From contig NZ_JBPUSJ010000010.1 in NCBI RefSeq assembly GCF_051851475.1, positions 118,566 through 182,565 on the forward strand: a DNA stretch of 64,000 nucleotides. The letters run 5' to 3'. A model generated the notes under the pieces. The model searched no databases. It saw only the letters and a list, made by a program, of their open reading frames with translations, and had not been told where the DNA came from. Source of the stretch: Carboxylicivirga taeanensis. GTDB lineage: Bacteria; Bacteroidota; Bacteroidia; Bacteroidales; Marinilabiliaceae. Within the stretch, counting starts at the first letter, position 1. Each line of letters opens with the position of its first letter. Positions 26,882 to 35,532 of this stretch are shown one piece after another. The translations under genes and the position numbers were made by a program.

Positions 26882-27877
26882 ATGAGTCGAGCAAAAATAA
26901 AAAGCTATTCAGCACTAGGTATTTTATTATTATTCAGTTTTCTTGCTTTTACTCAGGAGCAAGACCAGCTGAAAGAGGCTAAGCCAATGGCTGGCGAAGG
27001 CATGTATGCTTTTTTGATACGGCACAAGCTGTCCCCCGCCGAGCATCAACAACAATTTATAGAACTCAATCAGGGAAAGTTTGGCGATAACAACAGTCTG
27101 CTGGCCCATCACACCTATTGGCTGCCTTTAACCACCACTGAACTTTACGAACCCCTTTTCGGTGAGGAACGTGAGCGTTTTCCGCTGGAATCAGCAGAGC
27201 TGAAAGGGGCTGCCTTCTACCTGGTAGCCGGGCACGGAGGTCCCGACCCTGGAGCGATTGGCAATTATGGCAGTAATGAACTTCACGAAGATGAATATGC
27301 CTATGACATAACCCTTCGTTTAGCCAAAAAACTAATGGAAAATGGGGCTAAAATACACTTGGTGGTACAAGATAATGATGATGGAATTCGGGATGAGCAG
27401 ATTTTGCAATACGACAACCATGAGACCTGTGGCGAAGAGGTCATTCCTCTGGATCAGGTGGAGCGCCTGAGGCAGCGCACCAAAGAAGTAAATACCCTGT
27501 TTAAAAAAGACACTGAAAGCTATCGGCGTTGCATTATTATTCACCTCGACAGCCGCAGTAAACGCCGACAAATTGATGTATTTTTCTATCATCATAAAAA
27601 CAGTAAGAGTGGCACAAAACTGGCATACGAGCTGCGCGACACCTTTGATGAAAAATACAAACAGCACCAGCCATCCAGAGGATTTTCAGGAACAGTTAGC
27701 ACCCGTAACCTCTACCTGTTACGCCACACAACACCGGCTGCCGTTTTTATTGAATTAGGTAATATTCAAAACTACCGCGACCAACAGCGCTTTATACTCG
27801 CCGATAACCGGCAAGCCTTGGCCAATTGGTTATACGAGGGAATAAAGAAAGATTTTGAAAGGAATAATAAGAAATAA
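26882..27877 (+). CDS. N-acetylmuramoyl-L-alanine amidase (Amidase_3)
   Basis: A 331-residue exported zinc amidase. A signal peptide (about 1-24, ending AFTQ) is followed by a short LysM-like or linker segment (residues about 30-100, with YAFLIRHKLSP and a peptide like LNQGKFG) and a catalytic domain from about 110. Zinc ligands fit LVAGHGGPDPGAIG (His near 117), an Asn/Glu-rich stretch, and IIIHLDSRS; the catalytic Glu is in FIELGNIQN near 290. It cleaves the amide bond between MurNAc and L-Ala of peptidoglycan, for cell separation or recycling. Monocistronic; the next gene has its own candidate promoter. Confidence 0.88.
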   Translation: MSRAKIKSYSALGILLLFSFLAFTQEQDQLKEAKPMAGEGMYAFLIRHKLSPAEHQQQFIELNQGKFGDNNSLLAHHTYWLPLTTTELYEPLFGEERERFPLESAELKGAAFYLVAGHGGPDPGAIGNYGSNELHEDEYAYDITLRLAKKLMENGAKIHLVVQDNDDGIRDEQILQYDNHETCGEEVIPLDQVERLRQRTKEVNTLFKKDTESYRRCIIIHLDSRSKRRQIDVFFYHHKNSKSGTKLAYELRDTFDEKYKQHQPSRGFSGTVSTRNLYLLRHTTPAAVFIELGNIQNYRDQQRFILADNRQALANWLYEGIKKDFERNNKK

Positions 27878-27881
27878 TACT

Positions 27882-27889
27882 TATTTTTG
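27882..27889 (+). promoter_or_regulatory. Candidate -7 element of the nucleotidyltransferase gene
   Basis: TATTTTTG matches TAnnTTTG. A TTTG at 27854-27857 is 24 nt upstream, longer than usual, so this is a moderate call. The leader would be about 50 nt. Confidence 0.4.
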
Positions 27890-27944
27890 TCTTTCGTTAA
27901 ATTTTATTCATTAAAAATTACTAACACACGCAAATAGGATACAC

Positions 27945-28841
27945 ATGAAACCAACACTTTTAATTTTAGCAGCAGGCATGGGAAGTCGCTATGGCGGCCT
28001 TAAACAAATGGATGAATTGGGTCCGCACGGCGAATCAATTATCGATTACTCAGTATACGATGCAATACAGTCGGGATTTGAAAAAGTAGTTTTTGTCATT
28101 CGCGAATCGTTTGCTGAGGCCTTCAAAGAGCGCTTTGAGCCTCGCCTGGCTGGTAAAATTAAAACCGAGTATGTTTTTCAGGAACTCACCGACTTGCCAG
28201 AAGGTTTTAGCTTACCTGAAGGAAGAGAAAAGCCTTGGGGTACAGGCCATGCCATCCTCATGGCAAAAGATGTAATTAATGAGCCATTTGCTATTGTGAA
28301 TGCCGATGATTTTTACGGACGTGAGGCATACAAGCAAGTTTTCGATTTTGTGGCACAAAGTACCGATGCCAATGAGTATGCCATGGTGGGCTATGCGCTG
28401 AATAACACCCTTTCGGAGCATGGTACAGTATCACGCGGTGTATGTGAGGCCGATGAAAAAGGCAACCTGATCAACATCACTGAGCGCACCAAAATTGGCT
28501 ATGAGGGCGAAAAAATATTTTTCTACGAAGAGGCCAGCAAAACAGAACTAACTGGTCAAGAGGCTGTATCAATGAATTTCTGGGCTTTTAAACCGGAGTA
28601 TTTTCAGCATTTGGAAGCTGCTTTTGTGGAGTTCCTGAAAGAAAAAGGAACAGAAATGAAGTCGGAGTTTTACTTTAATGCAGTAGTTGACGCACTTATC
28701 AAAAAGGGTGAAGTTAGCACAAAGGTGATACGCACCGATTCTAAATGGTTTGGTGTTACCTATAAAGAGGATAAACCAATGGTACAGGAAAAACTGAACC
28801 AGCTAATTGCCGACGGCAAATATCCTGAAAAGCTGTGGTAA
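27945..28841 (+). CDS. Sugar-phosphate nucleotidyltransferase family protein
   Basis: A 298-residue cytosolic enzyme. The nucleotide-binding signature LAAGMGSRYGGLKQ is at residues 8-21, and the metal-binding Asp is in IVNADDFYG (near 118-125). The PWGTGHAILMAKD segment is the base-recognition strand common to sugar nucleotidyltransferases. It would transfer a nucleoside monophosphate from NTP to a sugar phosphate; the sugar cannot be told. Such stand-alone members are common in Bacteroidota. Followed by an intrinsic terminator. Confidence 0.87.
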   Translation: MKPTLLILAAGMGSRYGGLKQMDELGPHGESIIDYSVYDAIQSGFEKVVFVIRESFAEAFKERFEPRLAGKIKTEYVFQELTDLPEGFSLPEGREKPWGTGHAILMAKDVINEPFAIVNADDFYGREAYKQVFDFVAQSTDANEYAMVGYALNNTLSEHGTVSRGVCEADEKGNLINITERTKIGYEGEKIFFYEEASKTELTGQEAVSMNFWAFKPEYFQHLEAAFVEFLKEKGTEMKSEFYFNAVVDALIKKGEVSTKVIRTDSKWFGVTYKEDKPMVQEKLNQLIADGKYPEKLW

Positions 28842-28866
28842 AAAACAATACACATTAAATATTATT

Positions 28867-28899
28867 AGGCGCTTCCTCTAACAGGTAAGCGCCTTTTTT
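28867..28899 (+). terminator. Intrinsic terminator of the nucleotidyltransferase gene
   Basis: Perfect 8-bp GC-rich stem AGGCGCTT / AAGCGCCT (28867-28874, 28887-28894) with a 12-nt loop and a run of six T. Confidence 0.9.
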
Positions 28900-28928
28900 A
28901 TATTTTAGAAGCTCCAAACCACATAGTC

Positions 28929-29378
28929 ATGAAATATACATCGATTCTCATCCTCCTAACATTATTGGCTTGTAGCAAAGACGATACGCTTTCATTGGAT
29001 GCACTCCCTTCTTATACAATTATAGATCCAAATGAAGAGTCGTTTGATTTCAATGGTCAATTGATACAACCATTTATCGACACCGTTTTTTATCAATTTC
29101 AGGAAAATGGCATTTTAGTTAAAACCCTGCATGATTATTCTGAAACTGATGGTACGATGCAACTGGAACAAGCCTATACTGTTGAAAGAGAATACCTCAT
29201 CGATAAAAATCGAATCTTCATAGTTCCGCCAACAGAAATCAAGCTGACTCCTTCATTTGGGAAAGACCATTACCAGTGGGAAGTGTTAAAACTCAATTCT
29301 GACACCATGATTGTTGACTTCTACCAGAATCATGTCCACACCGGCCATTATGGTTTTTCTTTGCGCCCTAAGGAGTAA
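28929..29378 (+). CDS. Small hypothetical lipoprotein
   Basis: A 149-residue protein with signal peptide and lipobox LLAC (Cys near 15; LLACSKDD), so it should be a lipoprotein. The mature part is beta-rich with alternating hydrophobic strands and could be a lipocalin-like or small beta-barrel fold, but I do not recognise the family. It lies 80 bp upstream of the secreted esterase on the same strand; co-transcription is possible but there is no overlap. Confidence 0.75.
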   Translation: MKYTSILILLTLLACSKDDTLSLDALPSYTIIDPNEESFDFNGQLIQPFIDTVFYQFQENGILVKTLHDYSETDGTMQLEQAYTVEREYLIDKNRIFIVPPTEIKLTPSFGKDHYQWEVLKLNSDTMIVDFYQNHVHTGHYGFSLRPKE

Positions 29379-29459
29379 CAGCTTTTGGTTAAAATATTGC
29401 CTAAAAACAGCGCACTCAATAAAATTTTAGAAAATTATCAGCACACAAAATTATCAACT

Positions 29460-30335
29460 ATGAAAACGTTAATTGCATTTATTTGCTTGTCCGTCGGTCT
29501 GTTAGCGACAGCTCAAACACCGCAGGGCAAAGTTATCGAAGGCCAGTCCATTCCCAGTCAAATAACCGGCTACGATGTAAACTACTCGGTATATCTGCCA
29601 CCTTGTTACGATTCTTCCGAGCGCGCCTATCCGGTATTGTACCTGCTGCACGGTTACAGCGATAACGAAACTGCCTGGGTCCAGTTTGGCGAAGTGAATC
29701 GCACTGCCGACAAAGCCATAGAAGAAGGCCTTATCCCACCCATGATCATCATTATGCCTGATGCTAAGGTTACTTGGTATGTCAACAATTTCGATGGCAG
29801 CGATCGCTACGAAGACATGTTCTTTGAAGAATTTATTCCGCAGGTAGAAAAGCAGTACCGCATCCGCTCCAAGAAAGAGTTTAGAGCCATAAGTGGTTTA
29901 TCCATGGGAGGCAACGGCTCATTGATGTATGCCATCAGGCATCCCGAAATGTTTGGCGCCTGCGCCGCGTTTAGTGCTGCGGTTTATACCAACGAGGAAA
30001 TGGAATACCACCTCTCAAAAGGCAACAAATCGTGGTTTGAGCCCATTTATGGTTCACTCACTAAAACTGGCAAATTGCCGCAACATTGGATGAACTATAA
30101 CATCCTCAACACCCTAAAAAATAACCCGACAGACCACATTAAGCGCGTTAATTTTTACATCGATTGTGGCGATGACGACTTTCTTTACAAAGGCAATGCC
30201 GCTTTGCATGTGTTAATGCGCGATTTAGATATTAAACATGAATTTCGTATTCGCGAAGGCGCTCACAACTGGACCTATTGGCGAAACAACATCATTTATG
30301 GGCTTCAATTTATTGGCAAAACCTTCCATCGCTAA
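29460..30335 (+). CDS. Secreted alpha/beta-hydrolase esterase (esterase D / feruloyl-esterase-like)
   Basis: A 291-residue protein from ATG 29460; the frame opens at a TTG at 29385 but the signal peptide MKTLIAFICLSVGLLATAQ begins at the ATG. The fold is esterase-D type: PVLYLLHGYSDNETAW (oxyanion strand), nucleophile Ser148 in GLSMGGNGSL, Asp in YIDCGDDDF, and His in EGAHNWTYW. Related periplasmic enzymes cleave ester-linked acyl groups such as feruloyl or acetyl on polysaccharides, or release siderophores. The substrate is not known. Downstream hairpins at 30418-30490 probably end the transcript. Confidence 0.9.
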   Translation: MKTLIAFICLSVGLLATAQTPQGKVIEGQSIPSQITGYDVNYSVYLPPCYDSSERAYPVLYLLHGYSDNETAWVQFGEVNRTADKAIEEGLIPPMIIIMPDAKVTWYVNNFDGSDRYEDMFFEEFIPQVEKQYRIRSKKEFRAISGLSMGGNGSLMYAIRHPEMFGACAAFSAAVYTNEEMEYHLSKGNKSWFEPIYGSLTKTGKLPQHWMNYNILNTLKNNPTDHIKRVNFYIDCGDDDFLYKGNAALHVLMRDLDIKHEFRIREGAHNWTYWRNNIIYGLQFIGKTFHR

Positions 30336-30417
30336 GCAAATTCTCAATTGTTTTTTTGCCCGAAAATATTGCTTATCAGCTTGTTTTTCACCCCAATAAA
30401 AAATACCTTTAAAAACA

Positions 30418-30490
30418 TTAAGCTAAATGGTCCCATTTATTAGCTTATTTTAATTTCTGCTGCAAATGTATACCCGCATTTGCAGCAGAA
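30418..30490. repeat. Two adjacent hairpins downstream of the esterase
   Basis: First an imperfect hairpin (TAAGCTAA...TTAGCTTA near 30418-30447) followed by a T-rich stretch, likely the esterase terminator. Then a perfect 14-bp inverted repeat TTCTGCTGCAAATG / CATTTGCAGCAGAA (30455-30468, 30477-30490, 8-nt loop), which has no T run and could be an operator or a second structure in front of tldD. Confidence 0.6.
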
Positions 30491-30569
30491 GTTTATAACC
30501 TTATTATCTACAAACCCCTGAGTAAAGTAACCCTTGCTTTTCTGTTGCTTTGCCCAAAAATCTTTGAAA

Positions 30570-32114
30570 ATGAAAGCAATTATTAATCGAAGAGATTTCT
30601 TGAAAGCCGGAGCGGTAACAGCGGTTGGTGCGGCTGTTCTTCCCCACGTTCTTTCCGGTTGCACAACCGGACCGGCCAAAATTGGAGGTAACATGACTAT
30701 TCACGACTATTTGGAGCACTTTGGTGTTACAGAACAAATGATTCAACAAATTATTGCAGAAGGCCTTTCAAAAGGCGGCGATTATTGCGATTTATTCTTT
30801 CAACACAGCATTGCTAACTACATTGGTTTGGAAGACAATGCTGTTAACCGTGCCTACTCCGACGTTAGTTTTGGTGTAGGTATTCGCGTTTTAAAGGGCG
30901 ATCAAACCGGCTACTCCTTTAGCGAAGAAGTAAGCCTGCAAGCCATGAAATCAGCAGCTCGCACAGCAGCCAATATTGCGACCAGCAGTGCCACCGTCGA
31001 ACCGCTTGCATTCGAGTCCCCAAAGCTACCCAGCTATTACATGATAAAAACTCCCTGGGAAGAAGTATCCATCAATGAGAAAATACCTTACCTGCAACAA
31101 GTCAACGAAAAGGTATTTGCCATGGATAACCGGGTGATTAAATCCAATGTGTGGTTTAACGATGAAACTTCCTACGTATTGTTTGCCAACTCCGAAGGGC
31201 GCATGACCTGCGACTACCAGCCAATGGCCCAACTGTCTGTAAGTGTAACGGCCGAGCAAAACGGAAAGAAGGAGCAAAATTACTTCGATTACTCAGGGCG
31301 CCGGGGCATTGAATTCTTTACCCCTGAAGCAATAAACACACTAGCCACCGAAGCTGTGCAGCGCACTGTTTCGCTGTTTGATGCGGTGAAGCCTAAAGCT
31401 GGCGAACTACCGGTGGTATTAGCAGCTGGCAGCTCCGGAATATTATTACACGAAGCCATCGGGCATGGTATGGAGGCCGACTTCAACCGCAAGGAAACCT
31501 CTATTTTTAGCGATAAAATTGGTAAGAAGGTAGCCAACGACTTTGTAACCATCGTTGATGATGGAACCAATCCTAACGTGCGTGGCACCATTAATGTGGA
31601 TGATGAAGGCAATAACACAGAGAAAACCTATCTGGTGGCCGGTGGAACAATGGAATCATACCTGCACGACCGCATCAGCGCCAAACACTATGGTGTGAAA
31701 CCTACCGGTAATGGCCGTCGCGAATCGTTCCGACACATGCCAATGCCACGTATGCGCAATACCTACATGGAAAACGGTCCGCATAAAAAAGAAGAAATTA
31801 TAGAAAGTGTAAAATACGGCGTGTATGCCGAAACCTTCTCCAATGGTCAGGTGATGATTGGCGCTGGTGATTTCACCTTCTACGTTAAATCGGGTTACCT
31901 CATTGAGGATGGCAAGCTCACCCGCCCAATCAAAGACATCAACATCATAGGTAACGGACCAAAAGTACTGGCCGATATCGAGATGGTGGCAGATGACTTG
32001 AAAATGGCTGAAGGCGGCTGGACCTGCGGTAAAAACGGGCAGGGCGTGCCTGTATCGCAAGGTTTACCTACTGTAAAAGTATCTAAAATCACCGTTGGTG
32101 GCGTCAATGCTTAA
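30570..32114 (+). CDS. Tat-exported lipoprotein TldD-family metallopeptidase
   Basis: A 514-residue protein from ATG 30570 (the TTG at 30534 is rejected). The N-terminus holds a twin-arginine motif (INRRDFLK), a hydrophobic stretch and a lipobox LSGC, so it should be exported folded and lipidated. The TldD zinc motif H294-EAIG-H299 (HExxxH) is intact in the LLHEAIGHGMEAD segment, and the TldD C-terminal region (SGYLIEDGKLTRPIKD, GGWTCGKNGQGVPVSQ) is present. TldD with TldE forms a heterodimeric peptidase that trims peptides such as microcin precursors or CcdA. Its partner gene follows 27 bp later but lacks a signal peptide. Confidence 0.93.
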   Translation: MKAIINRRDFLKAGAVTAVGAAVLPHVLSGCTTGPAKIGGNMTIHDYLEHFGVTEQMIQQIIAEGLSKGGDYCDLFFQHSIANYIGLEDNAVNRAYSDVSFGVGIRVLKGDQTGYSFSEEVSLQAMKSAARTAANIATSSATVEPLAFESPKLPSYYMIKTPWEEVSINEKIPYLQQVNEKVFAMDNRVIKSNVWFNDETSYVLFANSEGRMTCDYQPMAQLSVSVTAEQNGKKEQNYFDYSGRRGIEFFTPEAINTLATEAVQRTVSLFDAVKPKAGELPVVLAAGSSGILLHEAIGHGMEADFNRKETSIFSDKIGKKVANDFVTIVDDGTNPNVRGTINVDDEGNNTEKTYLVAGGTMESYLHDRISAKHYGVKPTGNGRRESFRHMPMPRMRNTYMENGPHKKEEIIESVKYGVYAETFSNGQVMIGAGDFTFYVKSGYLIEDGKLTRPIKDINIIGNGPKVLADIEMVADDLKMAEGGWTCGKNGQGVPVSQGLPTVKVSKITVGGVNA

Positions 32115-32141
32115 TCTATCTAACCCGAAAAACGAACAACA

Positions 32142-33461
32142 ATGAACAATAAAGAACGAAAAGAACTGGCCATGTGGGCCGTTGAATTCGCCAAACAAAA
32201 AGGTGCCAGCGAAGTCGCTGCATCTATCAGCAACTCGCGTTCGGTTGAAATTGAAGTACGCGAACAGAAAATTGAGAAAATCAAGGAGTCGACCACAAAT
32301 GGTCTGTCCCTGAATATCTACCGCGATCATAAATACTCCGGTCACTCAACCAATAATCTGAATAAAAAAGATTTAGAGAAGTTTATCACGGAGGCCGTTG
32401 AAGCAACAAAGTATCTGACTGCGGATGAGTTCCGTGAGTTACCCGATCCGTCCCTTTATCCCACAAATTTAAATCACGACCTGAAAATTGAGGATAAAAG
32501 CTACAGCAATGTAGCCCCTGAGCAACGGGTTCAGATAGCCAAAGAAATTGAACAGGTAGCCCGCGCTCAAAGCGATAAAATTATTTCGGCCACCGGAGGT
32601 TTTAGCGACGATTACTCCGAAAGCGTATTGGTACATAGTAATGGGCTGGTAGCCGAGCGTGCCTCTACATCCTTTTGGGCAGGTGGAGAAGTCACCGTAA
32701 AGGATGGTAATGCCCGGCCAGAAGGCTATCACTGGGGAGGCAGCCGCTATTTTAATAGTATGCCCACGGCCGTGGAATTAGGAAGCAAAGCAGCGGAGAA
32801 TGCCATCCGTAAAATGGGACAGACCAAAATTGCATCAGGCAAATATGACATGCTGATTGAAAACCGAACAGCAGGCCGTTTGTTGTACATGTTTGTCCGC
32901 CCCATGTCGGCACGTGCACTGCAGCAAAAAAGCTCCTACCTCGATGGCATGCAGGGCAAAGAAATAGCTGCGCCCGTATTAACCGTTATTGACGATCCGT
33001 TAATGGAAGGTGGTTTTGCCTCCAGACTGTACGATGGACAGGGCATTGCGGCCAGGCAGCGCACCATGATTGAAAAAGGCGTGCTGAAAGAGTACTATGT
33101 GGATAACTACTATGGTAAAAAGCTCGGTTTAACGCCAAATGGCGGCTCAACATCCAACATCCGCTTCGATTTGGGTTCACGCGGCTTTGATGCCATCGTT
33201 AAAGACATTAACAAGGGTATTTTTGTTACTTCTTTTAATGGAGGTAACTCCAACCCAACCACCGGCGATTTTTCTTTTGGTGTTTCGGGTTTTCTTGTTG
33301 AAGGTGGTCAAATAGTTAAGCCAGTCAATGAAATGAACATTTCAGGCAATGCGAAAGAATTCTGGAAACAACTGACCGAATTAGGGAACGACCCTTACCA
33401 GTACTCAAGCATTCTAAGTCCGACCCTGGTATTTAAGGATATCGATTTTAGTGGACTATAA
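32142..33461 (+). CDS. TldE/PmbA-family partner protein
   Basis: A 439-residue protein with no signal peptide. It resembles TldE/PmbA: a similar two-lobed layout (KGASEVAASISNSRSVEIEVREQKIE at the start, TGDFSFGVSGFLVEGGQIVKPV near the end) but no HExxxH. In known pairs TldE is the inactive partner that caps the TldD active site. The gene lies 27 bp downstream of tldD, and a terminator follows. Because TldD has a Tat lipoprotein signal and this has none, it may be carried out as a folded complex or the pair may not assemble as usual. Confidence 0.92.
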   Translation: MNNKERKELAMWAVEFAKQKGASEVAASISNSRSVEIEVREQKIEKIKESTTNGLSLNIYRDHKYSGHSTNNLNKKDLEKFITEAVEATKYLTADEFRELPDPSLYPTNLNHDLKIEDKSYSNVAPEQRVQIAKEIEQVARAQSDKIISATGGFSDDYSESVLVHSNGLVAERASTSFWAGGEVTVKDGNARPEGYHWGGSRYFNSMPTAVELGSKAAENAIRKMGQTKIASGKYDMLIENRTAGRLLYMFVRPMSARALQQKSSYLDGMQGKEIAAPVLTVIDDPLMEGGFASRLYDGQGIAARQRTMIEKGVLKEYYVDNYYGKKLGLTPNGGSTSNIRFDLGSRGFDAIVKDINKGIFVTSFNGGNSNPTTGDFSFGVSGFLVEGGQIVKPVNEMNISGNAKEFWKQLTELGNDPYQYSSILSPTLVFKDIDFSGL

Positions 33462-33506
33462 AAAATCGGTTCTGCAAAAGAGTCCATCCCCGTAACTGAT
33501 TAATGA

Positions 33507-33541
33507 AAGAGGCTGTCTAGAGAGGCAGCTTCTTCTTTTTT
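33507..33541 (+). terminator. Terminator after the tldD-tldE pair
   Basis: A 12-bp hairpin with two G-U pairs (33507-33518 with 33523-33534, loop AGAG) followed by a T run. Confidence 0.75.
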
Positions 33542-33578
33542 GTACAAATAGTTATTTCCAGACTTAAAGGTATTTTTA

Positions 33579-33586
33579 TATTTTTG
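33579..33586 (+). promoter_or_regulatory. -7 element of trhO
   Basis: TATTTTTG (TAnnTTTG) ends 18 nt before ATG 33605 and includes the TTG that opens the longer frame. Confidence 0.5.
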
Positions 33587-33604
33587 TGCTCTAATTTAGA
33601 AATT

Positions 33605-34639
33605 ATGGATCCGAATAGCAGTAAAAAACACCTGATAAACCGCCTGAGCCCGCAAGAACTAAAGGAACGATTAGCCAATGAAACGTTTAAACGCACTACC
33701 GTTTCTTTTTACCGATACGTAATTATCGATAATCCGGCAGAAATGCGCGACCAGCTGTTTGAAATGTGGAGCCAGCTGCAGTGCTATGGCCGCATTTATA
33801 TTGCACACGAAGGAATTAATGCACAAATGAGTGTGCCAGACCATTTTTGGCAAACATTTAAAGAGCAACTCTACACCATCCCACAATTTAAAGATGTCCC
33901 CTTTAAAATAGCCGTTGAGGATAACGGCCAATCCTTTTTAAAATTACAAATAAAAGTACGTGAACAGATTGTAGCCGATGGCCTTAAACCCGATGAGTAC
34001 GATGTAACCAATGTAGGACAACACCTGACAGCCAAAGAATGGAACACTGCCATTGACGAGGGCGCTATTGTGGTAGATATGCGCAACCACTACGAGAGTG
34101 AAATAGGTCGATTTGAAGGCGCCCTGCTTCCTGAGGCTGAAACATTTAAGGAGGAATTACCGGAAGTGGTTGAAAAATTAAAAGAAAATAAAGACCAAAA
34201 AATACTTCTGTATTGCACAGGCGGGGTGCGCTGTGAGAAAACAAGCGCCTACCTTAAACACCATGGCTTTTCCGATGTCAATCAACTACTTGGCGGCATT
34301 ATCGATTACAGCCGACAGGTGGAAACTGAAAAAATTGAAAACAAATTTATAGGCAAAAATTTTGTGTTCGACAATCGCCTGGGTGAGCGCATTAGCGATG
34401 ATATCATCAGTCGCTGCCATCAGTGTGGCGCTCCCTGCGACACACACACCAACTGTGCTAACAAACGCTGCAACCTGCTGTTTATCCAATGCGAAAGCTG
34501 TCAATCAAAATACAGCGGATGTTGCGGCAACGATTGCCAAACCTACTACCTGGCGCCAGAAAATGAAAAAGCAGAGCTGGAACAACGATTGGTTTTCAAG
34601 AGAGGGAAACGCTTTCATCGCCCGGAACAGTCGGCCTGA
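33605..34639 (+). CDS. trhO: tRNA uridine(34) hydroxylase, rhodanese-type
   Basis: A 344-residue cytosolic protein starting at ATG 33605. N-terminal domain (about 25-115) with IYIAHEGINAQMS, a rhodanese domain with VVDMRNHYESEIGRFEGA and active-site Cys204 in YCTGGVRCEK, and a Cys-rich C-terminal domain (about 285-320; CHQCGAPCDTHTNC...CESC...CCGNDC). This is the TrhO (YceA/UPF0176) layout. TrhO hydroxylates U34 of certain tRNAs to 5-hydroxyuridine using O2. It has its own -7 element and follows the tldE terminator, so it is probably transcribed alone or with exonuclease III. Confidence 0.93.
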   Translation: MDPNSSKKHLINRLSPQELKERLANETFKRTTVSFYRYVIIDNPAEMRDQLFEMWSQLQCYGRIYIAHEGINAQMSVPDHFWQTFKEQLYTIPQFKDVPFKIAVEDNGQSFLKLQIKVREQIVADGLKPDEYDVTNVGQHLTAKEWNTAIDEGAIVVDMRNHYESEIGRFEGALLPEAETFKEELPEVVEKLKENKDQKILLYCTGGVRCEKTSAYLKHHGFSDVNQLLGGIIDYSRQVETEKIENKFIGKNFVFDNRLGERISDDIISRCHQCGAPCDTHTNCANKRCNLLFIQCESCQSKYSGCCGNDCQTYYLAPENEKAELEQRLVFKRGKRFHRPEQSA

Positions 34640-34704
34640 ATAATATCATTTTGTAGCCTTGGGCAGATTCACTATTTTGCAGATCAACCAAAAGAAAAGA
34701 CTTT

Positions 34705-35466
34705 ATGAAGATTGTATCATGGAACGTCAATGGTATCAGGGCGGTTCTGAAAAAAGACTTCGTGGAATCGTTCGCTTCCATGGAGGCCGATATACTGTGC
34801 CTGCAAGAAACCAAAGCGCAGGATAATCAGGTAAGCGAAGCCCTGGCCGAGTTTAAGGACTATCATATTTATTCCAATTCGGCCCTTAAAAAAGGCTACT
34901 CGGGTACCGCAATCATCAGCAAACAAGAGCCTCTGAGCATTACAAAAGATATGGGCATTGAGGAACACGACCAGGAAGGGCGTGTACTGTGTGCAGAGTA
35001 TGAAGATTTTTATCTGGTTACCGTTTATGTGCCCAACTCGGGTAGCGAGCTGAAACGACTGGATTATCGACAAAGCTGGGATCAGGATTTCTTTAACTAC
35101 CTGAAAAACCTGGAAGCCACTAAACCTGTTTTAGTATGTGGTGACTTTAATGTGGCGCACACCGAAATAGATTTGGCCCGCCCTAAACCTAACTATAATA
35201 AATCGGCTGGCTACATGCAGGAAGAAATTGATGGCATGGATCGCTATACACAAGGTGGCTTTAAGGACACATTCCGCCATTTTTACCCCGACGTAACCGA
35301 TAAGTATTCATGGTGGAGTTACCGGGCCGGCGCACGTGGCAAGAATGTAGGCTGGAGAATCGACTATTTTCTGGCAAGCGAGAGTTTTCTGCCTAAACTA
35401 AAGGATGCCTTTATTCTCAACGAGATTATGGGTTCTGACCATTGCCCGGTTGGAGTTGAATTGTAA
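34705..35466 (+). CDS. xth: Exodeoxyribonuclease III
   Basis: A 253-residue exonuclease/AP endonuclease. The catalytic motifs are WNVNGIRA (residues 6-13), CLQETKAQ (Glu), YSGTAIIS, VCGDFNVAH (Asp and Asn) and GSDHCPVG (Asp-His) near the C-terminus. It cuts at abasic sites and removes nucleotides from 3' ends in base-excision repair. Size is typical. It lies 65 bp downstream of trhO on the same strand; a convergent inverted repeat follows. Confidence 0.95.
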   Translation: MKIVSWNVNGIRAVLKKDFVESFASMEADILCLQETKAQDNQVSEALAEFKDYHIYSNSALKKGYSGTAIISKQEPLSITKDMGIEEHDQEGRVLCAEYEDFYLVTVYVPNSGSELKRLDYRQSWDQDFFNYLKNLEATKPVLVCGDFNVAHTEIDLARPKPNYNKSAGYMQEEIDGMDRYTQGGFKDTFRHFYPDVTDKYSWWSYRAGARGKNVGWRIDYFLASESFLPKLKDAFILNEIMGSDHCPVGVEL

Positions 35467-35482
35467 GTTGAGTCAAAATAAA

Positions 35483-35528
35483 TTAGTGGATGCTACATCA
35501 TATCGTCGAACAAAGGAGCATCCACTAA
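35483..35528. terminator. Convergent inverted repeat between xth and thioesterase genes
   Basis: Perfect 12-bp inverted repeat TTAGTGGATGCT / AGCATCCACTAA (35483-35494, 35517-35528) with a 22-nt loop, located between two gene ends. Flanks are AT-rich but not a pure T run. Likely works as a two-way transcription stop. Confidence 0.6.
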
Positions 35529-35532
35529 GATA

